Notes: a model not told the origin generated them from the sequence alone. 64,000 bases of DNA from Maribacter sp. 4G9 (GCF_002742265.1 NZ_MDGL01000126.1:62001-126000), one strand, 5' to 3'. Shown: positions 7,737-17,260, counted from the first letter of the stretch. Translations and numbers: made by a program.

Positions 7737-8285
7737 ATGAGTTCTAAAAAAGGAAAAATACAGGAAGCTATAGATGAGAAAATGTTGGCCGAAAGAAAGG
7801 TCTTTCTTTGGGGACAGGTAGATGATGATTCCGCCAAACATGTGATAGATAGACTTCTGTATTTGGATATGCAAAACCATAAGGAGATACAATTGTATAT
7901 CAATAGTCCTGGTGGATATGTAACATCAGGATTTGCCATGTACGATACCATAAAATCGCTTAAAAGCCCGGTTTCTACCATTTGTACTGGTTTGGCAGCC
8001 TCAATGGGCTCTATTTTGCTGTCCGTGGGAAAAAAAGGAAGACGGTTCATACAGCCGCATGCCCAGGTAATGATACATCAGCCAAGTGGCGGTGCAAGGG
8101 GGCAGGCGTCCAATATTGAAATTCAGGCTAGGGAAATCATCAAGACCAAGGAATTGAGCGCAAAAATACTGGCTGACAATTGTGGTCAGTCCTTTGATAG
8201 GGTATTAAGGGACTTTGATAGGGATTATTGGATGAATGCCGAGGAATCCATCGAATACGGCATTGTTGACGGTATCCTCGAGTAG
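7737..8285 (+). CDS. clpP: ATP-dependent Clp protease proteolytic subunit
   Basis: A 182-residue serine peptidase that assembles into the ClpP barrel and degrades substrates fed by ClpX/ClpA-type ATPases. Catalytic Ser89 is in GLAASMGS, His114 in MIHQPSGG and the aspartate is in DRDYWMNAEE (about Asp163). It is slightly shorter than a typical ClpP of about 195-225 residues and has no long propeptide, so it may be a second paralogue rather than the housekeeping clpP, which usually sits next to clpX. It stands alone, with a candidate promoter upstream and a strong terminator downstream. Confidence 0.92.
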   Translation: MSSKKGKIQEAIDEKMLAERKVFLWGQVDDDSAKHVIDRLLYLDMQNHKEIQLYINSPGGYVTSGFAMYDTIKSLKSPVSTICTGLAASMGSILLSVGKKGRRFIQPHAQVMIHQPSGGARGQASNIEIQAREIIKTKELSAKILADNCGQSFDRVLRDFDRDYWMNAEESIEYGIVDGILE

Positions 8286-8310
8286 GTACGGGAAATATCA
8301 TAAGAAAGCA

Positions 8311-8339
8311 AAAAACCCCGCATATAAGCGGGGTTTTTT
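8311..8339 (+). terminator. rho-independent terminator after clpP
   Basis: AAAAACCCCGC (8311-8321) pairs with GCGGGGTTTTT (8328-8338) around a 6-base loop and continues into T residues. The symmetrical A/T flanks make it usable from both directions, so it may also end the convergent OmpA-family gene. Confidence 0.9.
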
Positions 8340-8358
8340 GTTAAATGTCATAAAAGGG

Positions 8359-10305
8359 TTATTTAGCCAATTGTTTTCCCTTCTTTATCTGTAAAATAGG
8401 GAATTCCGTTCTTCGGTTAAGCTCCAAGTCCTCTGGGCTACAATCGTCAAAACTGGTACAATCGTTGACCGGTCGTCGCTTGCCAAAACCTTTATACGAT
8501 ACGATGCGATTCTTTTCAATACCGTTGTCTATGAGGTACTTATAAGTGGAATAAGCCCTTCTTTCCGATAGGTCGTCGTTATATTCGTGAGTTCCCATTG
8601 GGTCCGTATGGGATTCCAGGGCAATGATCATATCCGGATAGAGATCGTTCATTACATGGATTACCTTGTCCAATTCTATTGCAGCATCCCGTCGGATATT
8701 GCTCATATCAAAATCAAAGTATATCTTTTTAAGCCCTGCCAAAAGTTTCAAGTCCAGAACGGGATCCAGTACGATGTCCTGCCGAAGGGTCTTTTGGCTA
8801 AAGGAAGCCTTAGATGTATCAAAGAACACGTTCTTGTGTGGGTGCGTACTACGAACCGCTTCGATCATGTAAGGCGTTTTTCGTTGCACGGGAAATTTGT
8901 AGTATCCTTTTTCATCCGAAAAAGTTTGGGCAATGATGGTATTGGTCTTTTGGTCGAACAAGGTCAACTGTACACTGTCCAAAGGTTTTAGGTTGATACC
9001 GTCCGTCACGTAGCCTTCCACCTCCAGGGCAGGGGAGAACCTGAACCGATAGATATCATCGGAACCTTGGCCACCCTCACGGTTGGAACTCACATAGCCA
9101 TCGATACCGTTGGGGAAACCGTAGTAGGCAAAATCGTCTGCCGGACTGTTTATTGGCGTTCCCAGATTGATGACATCCACAAATTCATCTTCCTCATTGG
9201 TAATGGTGGAGAATACGTCCAACTGTCCAAAACCAACATGCCCTTCCGAGCTGAAGAACAATTGTCCTTCCTCGTTTATGAACGGGAACATTTCGTTTCC
9301 TTCAGTATTTATTACCGGTCCCAGGTTAACCGGTTTGCCTATGCCCCCACGTTCGTGTATTTCGGAATAATAAATATCCGTACCACCATAGCCACCCGGC
9401 ATATCGGAAGTATAATAAATTTTTGTACGTTCTTTGTTTACGGTAGGGTGTCCTGTGGAATAGTAGTCGCTGTTGATGGGCAAGCTTCTATCCTCCATCC
9501 ATTTGCCGTCCTTCCTTTTGGCACTGTATATCTTCAGGTTTATCTCGTTCTCCGCGCCGTAGGCCGCTTTTTTGTCAAAGTAATTGTTCCTTGTAAAATA
9601 GATGATGGTATCCTTGGCATAGTCCGTTGAATAGACTGGCGAGCTTTCATGGAACTTGGAATTTACGTTTCCCTCCAAAGGCTCTGGCTCGTAAAACGGG
9701 ATGTCGTCATAGACCCAGAAAATGTCCAACCACGGTTCGTTGTTCCAACCATAATTGCCCTTGGTCAGATGGTTTGTCCTACCTGAGGCAAAATATAGCT
9801 TGCCTTGGTGCAAATAGGCCCCAAAATCACTGTGTTCCGAATTAAAGGTCACGATGTCCAATTGGTACCGTTCCTGACTGTTGAAAACGATGGAGGCCAA
9901 GTTTCCTTCCTTTAGGAACCTATTGACCCTGGAATCGTTCTTGTTGTACTTTTTGTATTTCTTGAGCCATTCCTCCGATGCTTCCAATTGGCCATCGCTA
10001 TATAGGGCCATGGCATATTTGAAGTAATGATCTTTGGAAATTGCATCACTATGGATAATGGCCTCGAAATGGGGAATGGATTTTTTAAAGTCCCTCAAAA
10101 GCAAATAGCACTCCGCCAATTGCTGATGGGCATAACTGGTGTTAACACCTCCATTGAGCATGAGCTCATATTCCGGAATGGCCTTGGCGTAGGAAAACTT
10201 ACTGAAGTAATAATCCCCACGTTGCTGGGCCCCGTATTGGGCACGCACCAAGGAGCTACAAATCAATAGTGCAAACAAGACGATGTACGCTTTTGTAGGT
10301 TTCAT
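8359..10305 (-). CDS. PorE-like OmpA family protein (TPR, beta-propeller, CRD, OmpA domains)
   Basis: A 648-residue envelope protein with signal peptide (cleaved after about residue 22). Domains in order: TPR-type helices at about 30-140, WD40/PD40-like propeller blades at about 150-420 (repeated IYYTSDMPGGYGGTDIYY and DFAYYGFPNG blades), a carboxypeptidase regulatory-like domain at about 425-510, and an OmpA peptidoglycan-binding domain at about 525-640 (IYFDFDMSNIR, SHTDPMGTHEYND, NRRTEF). The same order is known for PorE of Porphyromonas gingivalis, which ties type IX secretion components to peptidoglycan. It is 28 bp behind the PorP/SprF gene on the same strand and close to the adhesin, so it likely anchors this adhesin's export apparatus. 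Confidence 0.9.
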   Translation of the reverse strand: MKPTKAYIVLFALLICSSLVRAQYGAQQRGDYYFSKFSYAKAIPEYELMLNGGVNTSYAHQQLAECYLLLRDFKKSIPHFEAIIHSDAISKDHYFKYAMALYSDGQLEASEEWLKKYKKYNKNDSRVNRFLKEGNLASIVFNSQERYQLDIVTFNSEHSDFGAYLHQGKLYFASGRTNHLTKGNYGWNNEPWLDIFWVYDDIPFYEPEPLEGNVNSKFHESSPVYSTDYAKDTIIYFTRNNYFDKKAAYGAENEINLKIYSAKRKDGKWMEDRSLPINSDYYSTGHPTVNKERTKIYYTSDMPGGYGGTDIYYSEIHERGGIGKPVNLGPVINTEGNEMFPFINEEGQLFFSSEGHVGFGQLDVFSTITNEEDEFVDVINLGTPINSPADDFAYYGFPNGIDGYVSSNREGGQGSDDIYRFRFSPALEVEGYVTDGINLKPLDSVQLTLFDQKTNTIIAQTFSDEKGYYKFPVQRKTPYMIEAVRSTHPHKNVFFDTSKASFSQKTLRQDIVLDPVLDLKLLAGLKKIYFDFDMSNIRRDAAIELDKVIHVMNDLYPDMIIALESHTDPMGTHEYNDDLSERRAYSTYKYLIDNGIEKNRIVSYKGFGKRRPVNDCTSFDDCSPEDLELNRRTEFPILQIKKGKQLAK

Positions 10306-10333
10306 TTTTGATAAGATTAAGCGAGTGTTTTAA

Positions 10334-11239
10334 TTAGAAATACCTTGGGGATTTTATGCCTCCCGGTTTTCTTTTGAATACTTCGTATATTAGAATAATT
10401 TCATGGGTACCCCCCGTATAAGGCCTTACCGTTGACGTAGGTAGGTCGTAGGCATATCCCAAACGGAAATCCCTGGATACCTGATAGTCCATCATGGCCC
10501 CAAAATTGGAGGCGTCGTTGATCCTGTAGGATGCCCCGATCCAAAATTTTTCATTGAAAAGCAAGTTGGCCGTAAAGTCATACGTAGCGGGTGCACCGTT
10601 CGTAATCTTGGCAATGGAGGTAGGCTTGAACTTTATGCTAGGAGAAATGTCCACGACCACGCCACCAATGGCGTAATAGCTGTTTCGTTCCAATGCCTCG
10701 AACTCACCGTCGTTAAGGTCCGTATTGGATATCCTGGGCGATGAAATACCAAGATACCATCTGTTGGAGCCCACATAGATACCCGCCCCGAAATTTGGTT
10801 TCCAAGCATTGAAGTTCGCATTAAAAAAGGGGTCGTTGGGATCTGGATTGTTTAGATTATAGTTGGTAAACCCAGCTTTGAGCCCAAAGGACATCTTAAC
10901 CTTGGGATTCAATAGTACGGAATAGGAAAAGTCCCCATACACGTAGTTTGTGCTTTCATCGCCCAATCTGTCATTTATATAGGATACACCAACTCCTATT
11001 CTATTATTCCTAAGCGGTGAATGTACGGATAGGGTGTTGGTCCTTGGGTTGCCTTCAAGGCCCGCCCATTGGTTCCTGTGCAACAAGGTCACGTTCAGGG
11101 TCTCCCTACTGCCAGCATAGGCCGGGTTCACCGAAATGGTGTTGTACATGTACTGGGTAAACTGCGGGAGCTGTTGCGCGCCAAGATAAGTGCATAGCAG
11201 CAATGCCAATAGGGAAAGATATTTCGTGTAGACGTTCAT
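10334..11239 (-). CDS. PorP/SprF family type IX secretion outer-membrane protein
   Basis: A 301-residue outer-membrane beta-barrel with signal peptide and the family hallmarks: QLPQFTQYMYNTISVNPAYAGSR at the mature N-terminus, then NQWAGLEG, and a C-terminal strand series ending in GGTHEIILIYEV. PorP/SprF proteins act with the T9SS and attach to cargo carrying type B C-terminal domains; in Flavobacterium johnsoniae SprF is needed for secretion of the SprB adhesin encoded upstream of it. Here the giant adhesin with a type B domain lies directly upstream (244-bp gap), so the protein is very probably its dedicated partner. Confidence 0.93.
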   Translation of the reverse strand: MNVYTKYLSLLALLLCTYLGAQQLPQFTQYMYNTISVNPAYAGSRETLNVTLLHRNQWAGLEGNPRTNTLSVHSPLRNNRIGVGVSYINDRLGDESTNYVYGDFSYSVLLNPKVKMSFGLKAGFTNYNLNNPDPNDPFFNANFNAWKPNFGAGIYVGSNRWYLGISSPRISNTDLNDGEFEALERNSYYAIGGVVVDISPSIKFKPTSIAKITNGAPATYDFTANLLFNEKFWIGASYRINDASNFGAMMDYQVSRDFRLGYAYDLPTSTVRPYTGGTHEIILIYEVFKRKPGGIKSPRYF

Positions 11240-11409
11240 GGTTTGGGGTTTAAACGCTCTAACTATACAATAAGTAGGTTATTCATGTACAAAGTTATAT
11301 TAGTTGTTTTCCTGATTACAATTAAATCGTTTAATCTCGGCTTATTCTCGATTTCTAAATATTAATTCGCTCAAAAGCTTGTTTTTATAGATGTTTGAAG
11401 GCTCTTTTT

Positions 11410-11465
11410 GAACCCTAACTTCATCCAAAATACCCTTATTTGGATACCTTGGATGAATAGGGTTC
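11410..11465 (-). promoter_or_regulatory. long hairpin between the adhesin and PorP/SprF genes
   Basis: GAACCCTA plus TTCATCCAA (11410-11428, with a 2-base AC bulge) is complementary to TTGGATGAATAGGGTTC (11449-11465), a 17-bp stem. The loop contains TATTTGGAT (11437-11445), which can pair with the same ATCCAA, giving a competing shorter hairpin. Neither strand has a T-run after the stem, so it is not a plain terminator; an mRNA stabiliser or switch between the two cistrons is inferred. Confidence 0.55.
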
Positions 11466-11483
11466 AGGACCTTATGGATTTAT

Positions 11484-14400
11484 TTATTGTGTTCCTATAT
11501 AGATATACCCATTGATCTGTTCGGTATTCTCACCTTTTACGTTGATGATATAATAGTAGGTGCCCGTTGGCAAGAATCCGGATTGTCCGATGGCGTTGTT
11601 CGGCGCATAGCCTCCCCAGTCGTTCTGGTAGTCCGTAGCCTCGAAGACCTTGTTCCCCCATCTGTTGAACACCATCACGTCGAAGGTGCTGTCACAGAAC
11701 TCCGCACCCCTGATCTCGAACAGGTCGTTGATATTATCACCGTTTGCCGTAATCGCCTTGGATATAGTGAAATCGTCCACATTACAAGGTACGCAGTCAT
11801 TGTTCACGGTAATCGTGAAGTCTACAAAGTACTTACAGTCACCTGCTGTGGAGCTATATTCCACAAGGTATTCCTGCAATTGGTGTACCATTGGATCAAA
11901 TACGCTACCGTTCAGTACCGCACCCTCAGTTATCGCGGTAAAGGTACCATTGGTATCAAAGCCGGCGGGCAGATAGTCCACAAGGTCAATGGGCGCGTCT
12001 TCGATACAGATATCGATGGCCACTTCCTCGAGCTGTGGCTGCATCACGAACACGATCTGTTCAAAGATGGCATTGTTGCCGCAGGCATCGGTCACGTCCC
12101 AGGTCCTGATGATCATATAGTCATCGGAATCGGAGGCATCCTGTCTGACCTCGTTATAGACCACCGTATAGTTTCCGCATCCGCCCATAAAGGTCAGTTC
12201 CGGTGCAGGTGGCAGTTCTTCGCCGCACATGATGGTCACTTCTTCTTGATATGGACTTGGCATGATATCGTTGTCCGTAATGGTGCCGATACCATTCCCG
12301 TCTAGCATGTTGATGCCCATGGGCGGCAAGGGGTCGAAGGCCAGGGCTATGTTCAGGTCCTCGGTAGTTTCGGCCAACATATCGTCCACGATGCTGATGG
12401 TCACTACCTGGGTATCACCATTGGCGGTACCGGCAGGGAAGGTGACCGTCCCGGTCATGGTAGACGTATAATCGTCTGGGCTTGTCGCGGAACCGTCCGT
12501 CACCGTGAAGTTGACGTTGAAGGCATCCTGAACGGTATTCCCGGTGTAGGATATCACGAAGTCCACCGTACCCACGCTCTCGTCCACGGTAAAGTCGCTT
12601 ACCGAGATTCCTTCAAGAGGACCGTTGCCGTCATTGTCCGTTATCGTTCCTATACCATCACCATCCAGCATATTTATAACGGGGATGGAGATGTTGGACA
12701 GGGTGATGTTCAAGTCCTCGGCATTTTCAATCACCATATCGTCCACGATATTCACCGTCACCACCTGCGTATCGCCGTTGGCGGTACCTACCGGGAAGGT
12801 GACCGAACCGGTCATGGTAGCAGTATAATCTTCGGGGCTTGTCGCGGAACCGTCCGTGATAGCGAAATCCACGGTAAAGCTATCGGCCACTGTTGGTCCC
12901 GTATAGGTGATCACGAAATCCGCCGTACCTACGCCCTCGTCCACGGTAAAGTCCGCCACGGAGATTCCCTCTCCGGGACCGGATCCGTCATTATCGGTTA
13001 TCGTTCCGATACCATCCCCATCGACCATGTTGATTAAAGGGATGGAAATATTGGACAAAGTAATGTTCAAGTCCTCGGCATTTTCAATCACCATATCGTC
13101 CACGATGTTGACGGTCACGACCTGTATATCGCCGTCCATAGTTCCCGCAGGGAAGGTTACGGAAGTACCCATAGTTGCCACTGTATAATCATCGGGATTG
13201 ATGGCGGTGCCATCTGTCACCAAGAAGTCCACGGTAAAGGCGTCCTGAACGGTAGGACCGGTATAGATGATGACGAAATCTGCCGTACCCACGCCCTCGT
13301 CCACGGTAAAGTCGGCTACGGAGATACCTTCGCCCGGACCGGAGCCGTCGTTGTCCGTAATCGTTCCGATTCCGTCGCCATCCACCATGTTGATGGCCGG
13401 GATTGAGATATTGGACAATGTAATGTTCAAATCCTCGGCATTTTCAATCACCATATCGTCCACGATGTTGACGGTCACGACCTGTGTATCGCCGTCCATC
13501 GTTCCTGCAGGGAAGATGACCGAACCGGTCATGGTAGCAGTATAATCTTCTGGGCTTGTCGCGGAACCGTCCGTGATGACAAAGTCTACGGTAAAGGCGT
13601 CCAGAACGGTAGGACCGGTATAGGTGATGACCAAATCTGCCGTACCCACACCCTCGTCCACGGTAAAGTCGGCCACGGAGATACCTTCTCCCGGACCGGA
13701 GCCGTCGTTATCGGTTATGGTCCCCATACCATCGCCATCGACCATATTGATAACTGGGATGGAGATATTGGACAAGGTGATGTCCAGGTTTTCCATACCC
13801 TCAATGATCATATCGTCCACAATGTTTATGGTCACTACCTGGGTATCGCCATTGGCGGTACCCGCGGGGAAGGTCACTAGGGTACCCACCGTTGCCACGG
13901 TATAATCGTCCGGATTTATAGCAGTGCCATCGGTCACGACAAAATCCACGGTAAAGCTGTTCGCTACGGTAGGCCCGGTATAGGTAATGACGAAATCCGC
14001 CGTACCTACGCCCTCGTCCACGGTAAAGTCTGCCACGGAGATACCTTCGCCAGGGCCTGAACCGTCGTTATCCGTAATGGTACCGATACCGTTCCCGTCC
14101 AGAATGTTGATGGCCGGGATGGATATATTTGGTAGGGTGATGTTGAGATCCTCGTTTGGCTCTATGATGAAATCGTCCAAAATATTGATGCTTACCAAAA
14201 GCATATCACCATCTGCAGTTCCAGCAGGGAAGGTCACTTGTGTGCCCACCGTGGCCACGGAATAGTCATCTGGATCTATGGCCGTTCCATCTGTTATGCT
14301 AAAGTCTACCGTAAAGGAATTTTGAACGGTAGGACCCGTATAGGTAATCACAAATTCGGTGATGCCCACGCCCTCGTCCACGGTAAAGTCCGCCACGGAG

Positions 14401-16496
14401 ATTCCCTCTCCCGGACCGGAGCCGTCGTTATCGGTAATCGTTCCGATACCGTCCCCATCGACAATGTTTATTACAGGGATGGAGATGTTGGACAAAGTAA
14501 TGTTTAAGTCTTCAGCACCCTCAATAATCATATCGTCGACGATGTTCACCGTCACGATTTGGGTATCGCCGTTGGCGGTACCGGCAGGGAAGGTCACCTG
14601 CGTGCCCACCGTTGCCACTGTATAGTCGTCTGGATCAATGGCCGTACCATCCGTGATACTGAAATCAACGGTAAAGCTATCGGCCACGGTAGGACCGGTA
14701 TAGGTGATGACGAAGTCGGCAGTCCCTACACTTTCGTCCACGGTAAAGTCCGCCACGGAGATACCCTCTCCCGGACCGGAGCCGTCGTTATCGGTTATGG
14801 TACCGATACCGTCACCGTCCACCATGTTGATGGCCGGTATGGAGATATTGGACAATGTAATGTTCAAATCTTCAGAACTTTCGATAATCAGGTCGTCCAC
14901 AATGTTTACGGTCACCACCTGGGTATCGCCATTGGCGGTACCTGCAGGGAAGGTCACTTGCGTGCCCACCGTGGCCACGGTATAATCGTCCGGATTTATG
15001 GCCGTACCATCCGTGATACTGAAATCAACGGTAAAGCTGCTCGCCACGGTAGGCCCAGTATAGGTGATGACGAAATCCGCCGTACCTACGCCCTCGTCCA
15101 CGGTAAAGTCTGCCACGGAGATACCTTCGCCAGGGCCTGAACCGTCGTTATCCGTAATGGTACCGATACCGTTCCCGTCCAGAATGTTGATGGCCGGGAT
15201 GGATATATTTGGTAGGGTGATGTTGAGATCCTCGTTTGGCTCTATGATGAAATCGTCCATAATATTGATGCTTACCAAAAGCATATCACCATCTGCAGTT
15301 CCAGCAGGGAAGGTCACTTGTGTGCCCACCGTGGCCACGGAATAGTCATCTGGATCTATGGCCGTTCCATCTGTTACGCTAAAGTCTACCGTAAAGGAAT
15401 TTTGAACGGTAGGACCCGTATAGGTAATCACAAATTCGGTGATGCCCACGCCCTCGTCTACGGTAAAGTCGGCTACCGAGATACCTTCTGTCGGGCCATT
15501 GTCATCATTATCCGTAATGGTACCGGTTGCATCTCCATCCACAATATTTATAAGTCCCGTTGTAAGTCCTGAAAGGGCAATACCAAGGTCTTCCGCCGAT
15601 TCAATCAAGGTGTCATCGATAATGGTCACGGTTACGGTCTGCACCTCACCGTTGGTACCGGTGAAGTTAAGTGTACCCGTATTCGAGGCCACGGTGTAGT
15701 CACCTGGAGCGATGGCGGAACCATCCGCTATTGTAAAATCCACGGAGAACCCACCTTGAACATCTGCGTTCAATGATACGTCAAAAGTAGCCGTGCCAGC
15801 ACTCTCGTCGACTGTAAAGTCTGCTACCGAGATACCAACACCTGCACCACCATCATTATCGGTAATGGTACCGGTTGCATCTCCATCCACAATGTTTATA
15901 AGTCCAGTTGAAAGTCCTGAAAGAGTAATGTCAAGGTCTTCACTAGCTTCAATCAATGTATCGTCAATAATGGTCACGGTTACGGTCTGCACTTCACCGT
16001 TGGTACCGGCGAAGTTAAGTGTACCCGTATTTGAAGCCACGGTGTAGTCACTTGGAGCAATGGCAGAGCCATCTGCTACTGTAAAGTCAACAGAGAACCC
16101 ACCTTGAACATCTGCGTTCAATGATACATCAAAAGTAGCCGTACCAGCACTTTCATCCACGGTAAAGTCGGCAACAGAAATACCAACACCTGCGCCACCG
16201 TCATTATCTGTAATGGTACCGATTGCGTCGCCATCTACGATGTTGACCAATGGGTTGGATACGGAGTTGATGGTAACGGTAAGGTTTTCAGTTCCCTCGA
16301 TGATGGCATCGTCTGTGATGTCAATCGGAATATTGACGGTCTGTCCTGTAGCCCCCGAGAAGTTCAGTGTACCTGTCATAGCCGGTACGGTGAAATCCTG
16401 GTTTCTTACGGCAGACCCGTTAGATATGGTATAGTTCACGGTATATGCCCCGGCAACTGCCACGTTAGATGATACCACAAAGTTGGCGGTACCCAC
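11484..16496 (-). CDS. adhesin C-terminal fragment (Calx-beta array and type B C-terminal domain)
   Basis: The open frame codes about 1,670 residues from its first candidate start and is in the same frame as the N-terminal part. It contains 12 Calx-beta units, each opening with GISVADFTVDE and closing with GTITDND, then an HYR/Ig-like segment (CGEELPPAPELTF, then TWDVTDACGNNAIF) and a C-terminal domain of about 95 residues (ISKAITANGDNINDLFEI, VFNRWGNKVFEA, NGYIYIG). That last domain is the CHU_C/type B sorting signal of the type IX secretion system. It has no signal peptide of its own, so it makes sense only as part of the whole gene. Confidence 0.75.
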   Translation of the reverse strand: MGTANFVVSSNVAVAGAYTVNYTISNGSAVRNQDFTVPAMTGTLNFSGATGQTVNIPIDITDDAIIEGTENLTVTINSVSNPLVNIVDGDAIGTITDNDGGAGVGISVADFTVDESAGTATFDVSLNADVQGGFSVDFTVADGSAIAPSDYTVASNTGTLNFAGTNGEVQTVTVTIIDDTLIEASEDLDITLSGLSTGLINIVDGDATGTITDNDGGAGVGISVADFTVDESAGTATFDVSLNADVQGGFSVDFTIADGSAIAPGDYTVASNTGTLNFTGTNGEVQTVTVTIIDDTLIESAEDLGIALSGLTTGLINIVDGDATGTITDNDDNGPTEGISVADFTVDEGVGITEFVITYTGPTVQNSFTVDFSVTDGTAIDPDDYSVATVGTQVTFPAGTADGDMLLVSINIMDDFIIEPNEDLNITLPNISIPAINILDGNGIGTITDNDGSGPGEGISVADFTVDEGVGTADFVITYTGPTVASSFTVDFSITDGTAINPDDYTVATVGTQVTFPAGTANGDTQVVTVNIVDDLIIESSEDLNITLSNISIPAINMVDGDGIGTITDNDGSGPGEGISVADFTVDESVGTADFVITYTGPTVADSFTVDFSITDGTAIDPDDYTVATVGTQVTFPAGTANGDTQIVTVNIVDDMIIEGAEDLNITLSNISIPVINIVDGDGIGTITDNDGSGPGEGISVADFTVDEGVGITEFVITYTGPTVQNSFTVDFSITDGTAIDPDDYSVATVGTQVTFPAGTADGDMLLVSINILDDFIIEPNEDLNITLPNISIPAINILDGNGIGTITDNDGSGPGEGISVADFTVDEGVGTADFVITYTGPTVANSFTVDFVVTDGTAINPDDYTVATVGTLVTFPAGTANGDTQVVTINIVDDMIIEGMENLDITLSNISIPVINMVDGDGMGTITDNDGSGPGEGISVADFTVDEGVGTADLVITYTGPTVLDAFTVDFVITDGSATSPEDYTATMTGSVIFPAGTMDGDTQVVTVNIVDDMVIENAEDLNITLSNISIPAINMVDGDGIGTITDNDGSGPGEGISVADFTVDEGVGTADFVIIYTGPTVQDAFTVDFLVTDGTAINPDDYTVATMGTSVTFPAGTMDGDIQVVTVNIVDDMVIENAEDLNITLSNISIPLINMVDGDGIGTITDNDGSGPGEGISVADFTVDEGVGTADFVITYTGPTVADSFTVDFAITDGSATSPEDYTATMTGSVTFPVGTANGDTQVVTVNIVDDMVIENAEDLNITLSNISIPVINMLDGDGIGTITDNDGNGPLEGISVSDFTVDESVGTVDFVISYTGNTVQDAFNVNFTVTDGSATSPDDYTSTMTGTVTFPAGTANGDTQVVTISIVDDMLAETTEDLNIALAFDPLPPMGINMLDGNGIGTITDNDIMPSPYQEEVTIMCGEELPPAPELTFMGGCGNYTVVYNEVRQDASDSDDYMIIRTWDVTDACGNNAIFEQIVFVMQPQLEEVAIDICIEDAPIDLVDYLPAGFDTNGTFTAITEGAVLNGSVFDPMVHQLQEYLVEYSSTAGDCKYFVDFTITVNNDCVPCNVDDFTISKAITANGDNINDLFEIRGAEFCDSTFDVMVFNRWGNKVFEATDYQNDWGGYAPNNAIGQSGFLPTGTYYYIINVKGENTEQINGYIYIGTQ

Positions 16497-17260
16497 ACCT
16501 TCGTCAACGGTAAAATCTGCTACGGAGATACCGAACCCTGTGCCACCGTCATTATCTGTAATGGTACCGATTGCGTCGCCATTCTACGATGTTGACCAAT
16601 GGGTTGGATACGGAGTTGATGGTAACGGTAAGGTTTTCAGTTCCCTCGATGATGGCATCGTCGGTGATGTCAATCGGTATGTTGACGGTCTGTCCTGCAG
16701 CCCCCGAGAAGTTCAGTGTCCCTGTCATAGCGGGTACGGTGAAATCTTGGTTTCTTACGGCAGACCCGTTTGATATGGTATAATTCACGGTATATGCCCC
16801 GGCAACTGCCACGTTAGATGATACCACAAAGTTGGCGGTACCGACGCTTTCGTCTACTGTAAAGTCCGCTACCGAGATACCCAATCCAGAGCCACCGTCA
16901 TTATCTGTAATGGTACCGATTGCGTCGCCATCTACGATGTTGACCAATGGGTTGGATACGGAGTTGATGGTAACGGTAAGGTTTTCAGTTCCCTCGATGA
17001 TGGCATCGTCGGTGATGTCAATCGGTATGTTGACGGTCTGTCCTGCAGCCCCCGAGAAGTTCAGTGTCCCTGTCATAGCGGGTACGGTGAAATCTTCTGG
17101 TTTCTTACGGCAGACCCGTTTGATATGGTATAGTTCACGGTATATGCCCCAGCGACGGCAACGTTCGATGATACCACAAAGTTAGCGGTACCGACGCTTT
17201 CGTCAACGGTAAAATCTGCTACGGAGATACCGAACCCTGCACCACCGTCATTATCGAGTA
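12250..17260 (-). repeat. tandem array of Calx-beta coding repeats (348-360 bp units)
   Basis: Units of about 360 bp (120 residues) cover 12.6-15.5 kb, units of about 351 bp cover 15.5-16.2 kb, and three near-identical units of 348 bp (116 residues) lie between 16.2 and 17.2 kb. The GISVADFTVDE start recurs 14 times. Calx-beta domains are calcium-binding beta-sandwiches in adhesins. The 13986-14380 and 15066-15460 blocks are almost identical, three units apart. Confidence 0.9.
16552..17076 (-). CDS. adhesin middle fragment, shifted frame between the two indels
   Basis: This 174-codon open stretch codes in-register Calx-beta sequence (TGTLNFSGAAGQTVNIPIDI then GLGISVADFTVDES) but in a different frame from the flanking parts. 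It is best read as part of the interrupted gene and not a separate protein. It completes one repeat, holds a second whole repeat and then runs into the 1-base insertion near 16582. Confidence 0.5.
   Translation of the reverse strand: MTGTLNFSGAAGQTVNIPIDITDDAIIEGTENLTVTINSVSNPLVNIVDGDAIGTITDNDGGSGLGISVADFTVDESVGTANFVVSSNVAVAGAYTVNYTISNGSAVRNQDFTVPAMTGTLNFSGAAGQTVNIPIDITDDAIIEGTENLTVTINSVSNPLVNIVEWRRNRYHYR

Noticed and set aside
9067-9630. 187-codon plus-strand open frame inside the PorE-like gene
   Set aside because: It is antisense to a strongly supported coding region and its translation has no recognisable family.
14559-15140. Long plus-strand open frames across the adhesin array (for example 193 codons here and 272 codons at 11487-12305)
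   Set aside because: They are antisense to a repetitive coding array, recur with the same period as the repeats, and have low-complexity translations with no domain.
16576-17100. Programmed ribosomal frameshifting in the adhesin
   Set aside because: No X-XXY-YYZ slippery heptamer or stop-linked motif is seen at either indel, and both match precisely the sister repeats apart from the extra bases.
12250-17260. Tandem repeats of about 350 bp as a CRISPR-like or satellite array
   Set aside because: The units are 348-360 bp, code in one frame for Calx-beta domains, and have no short spacers.
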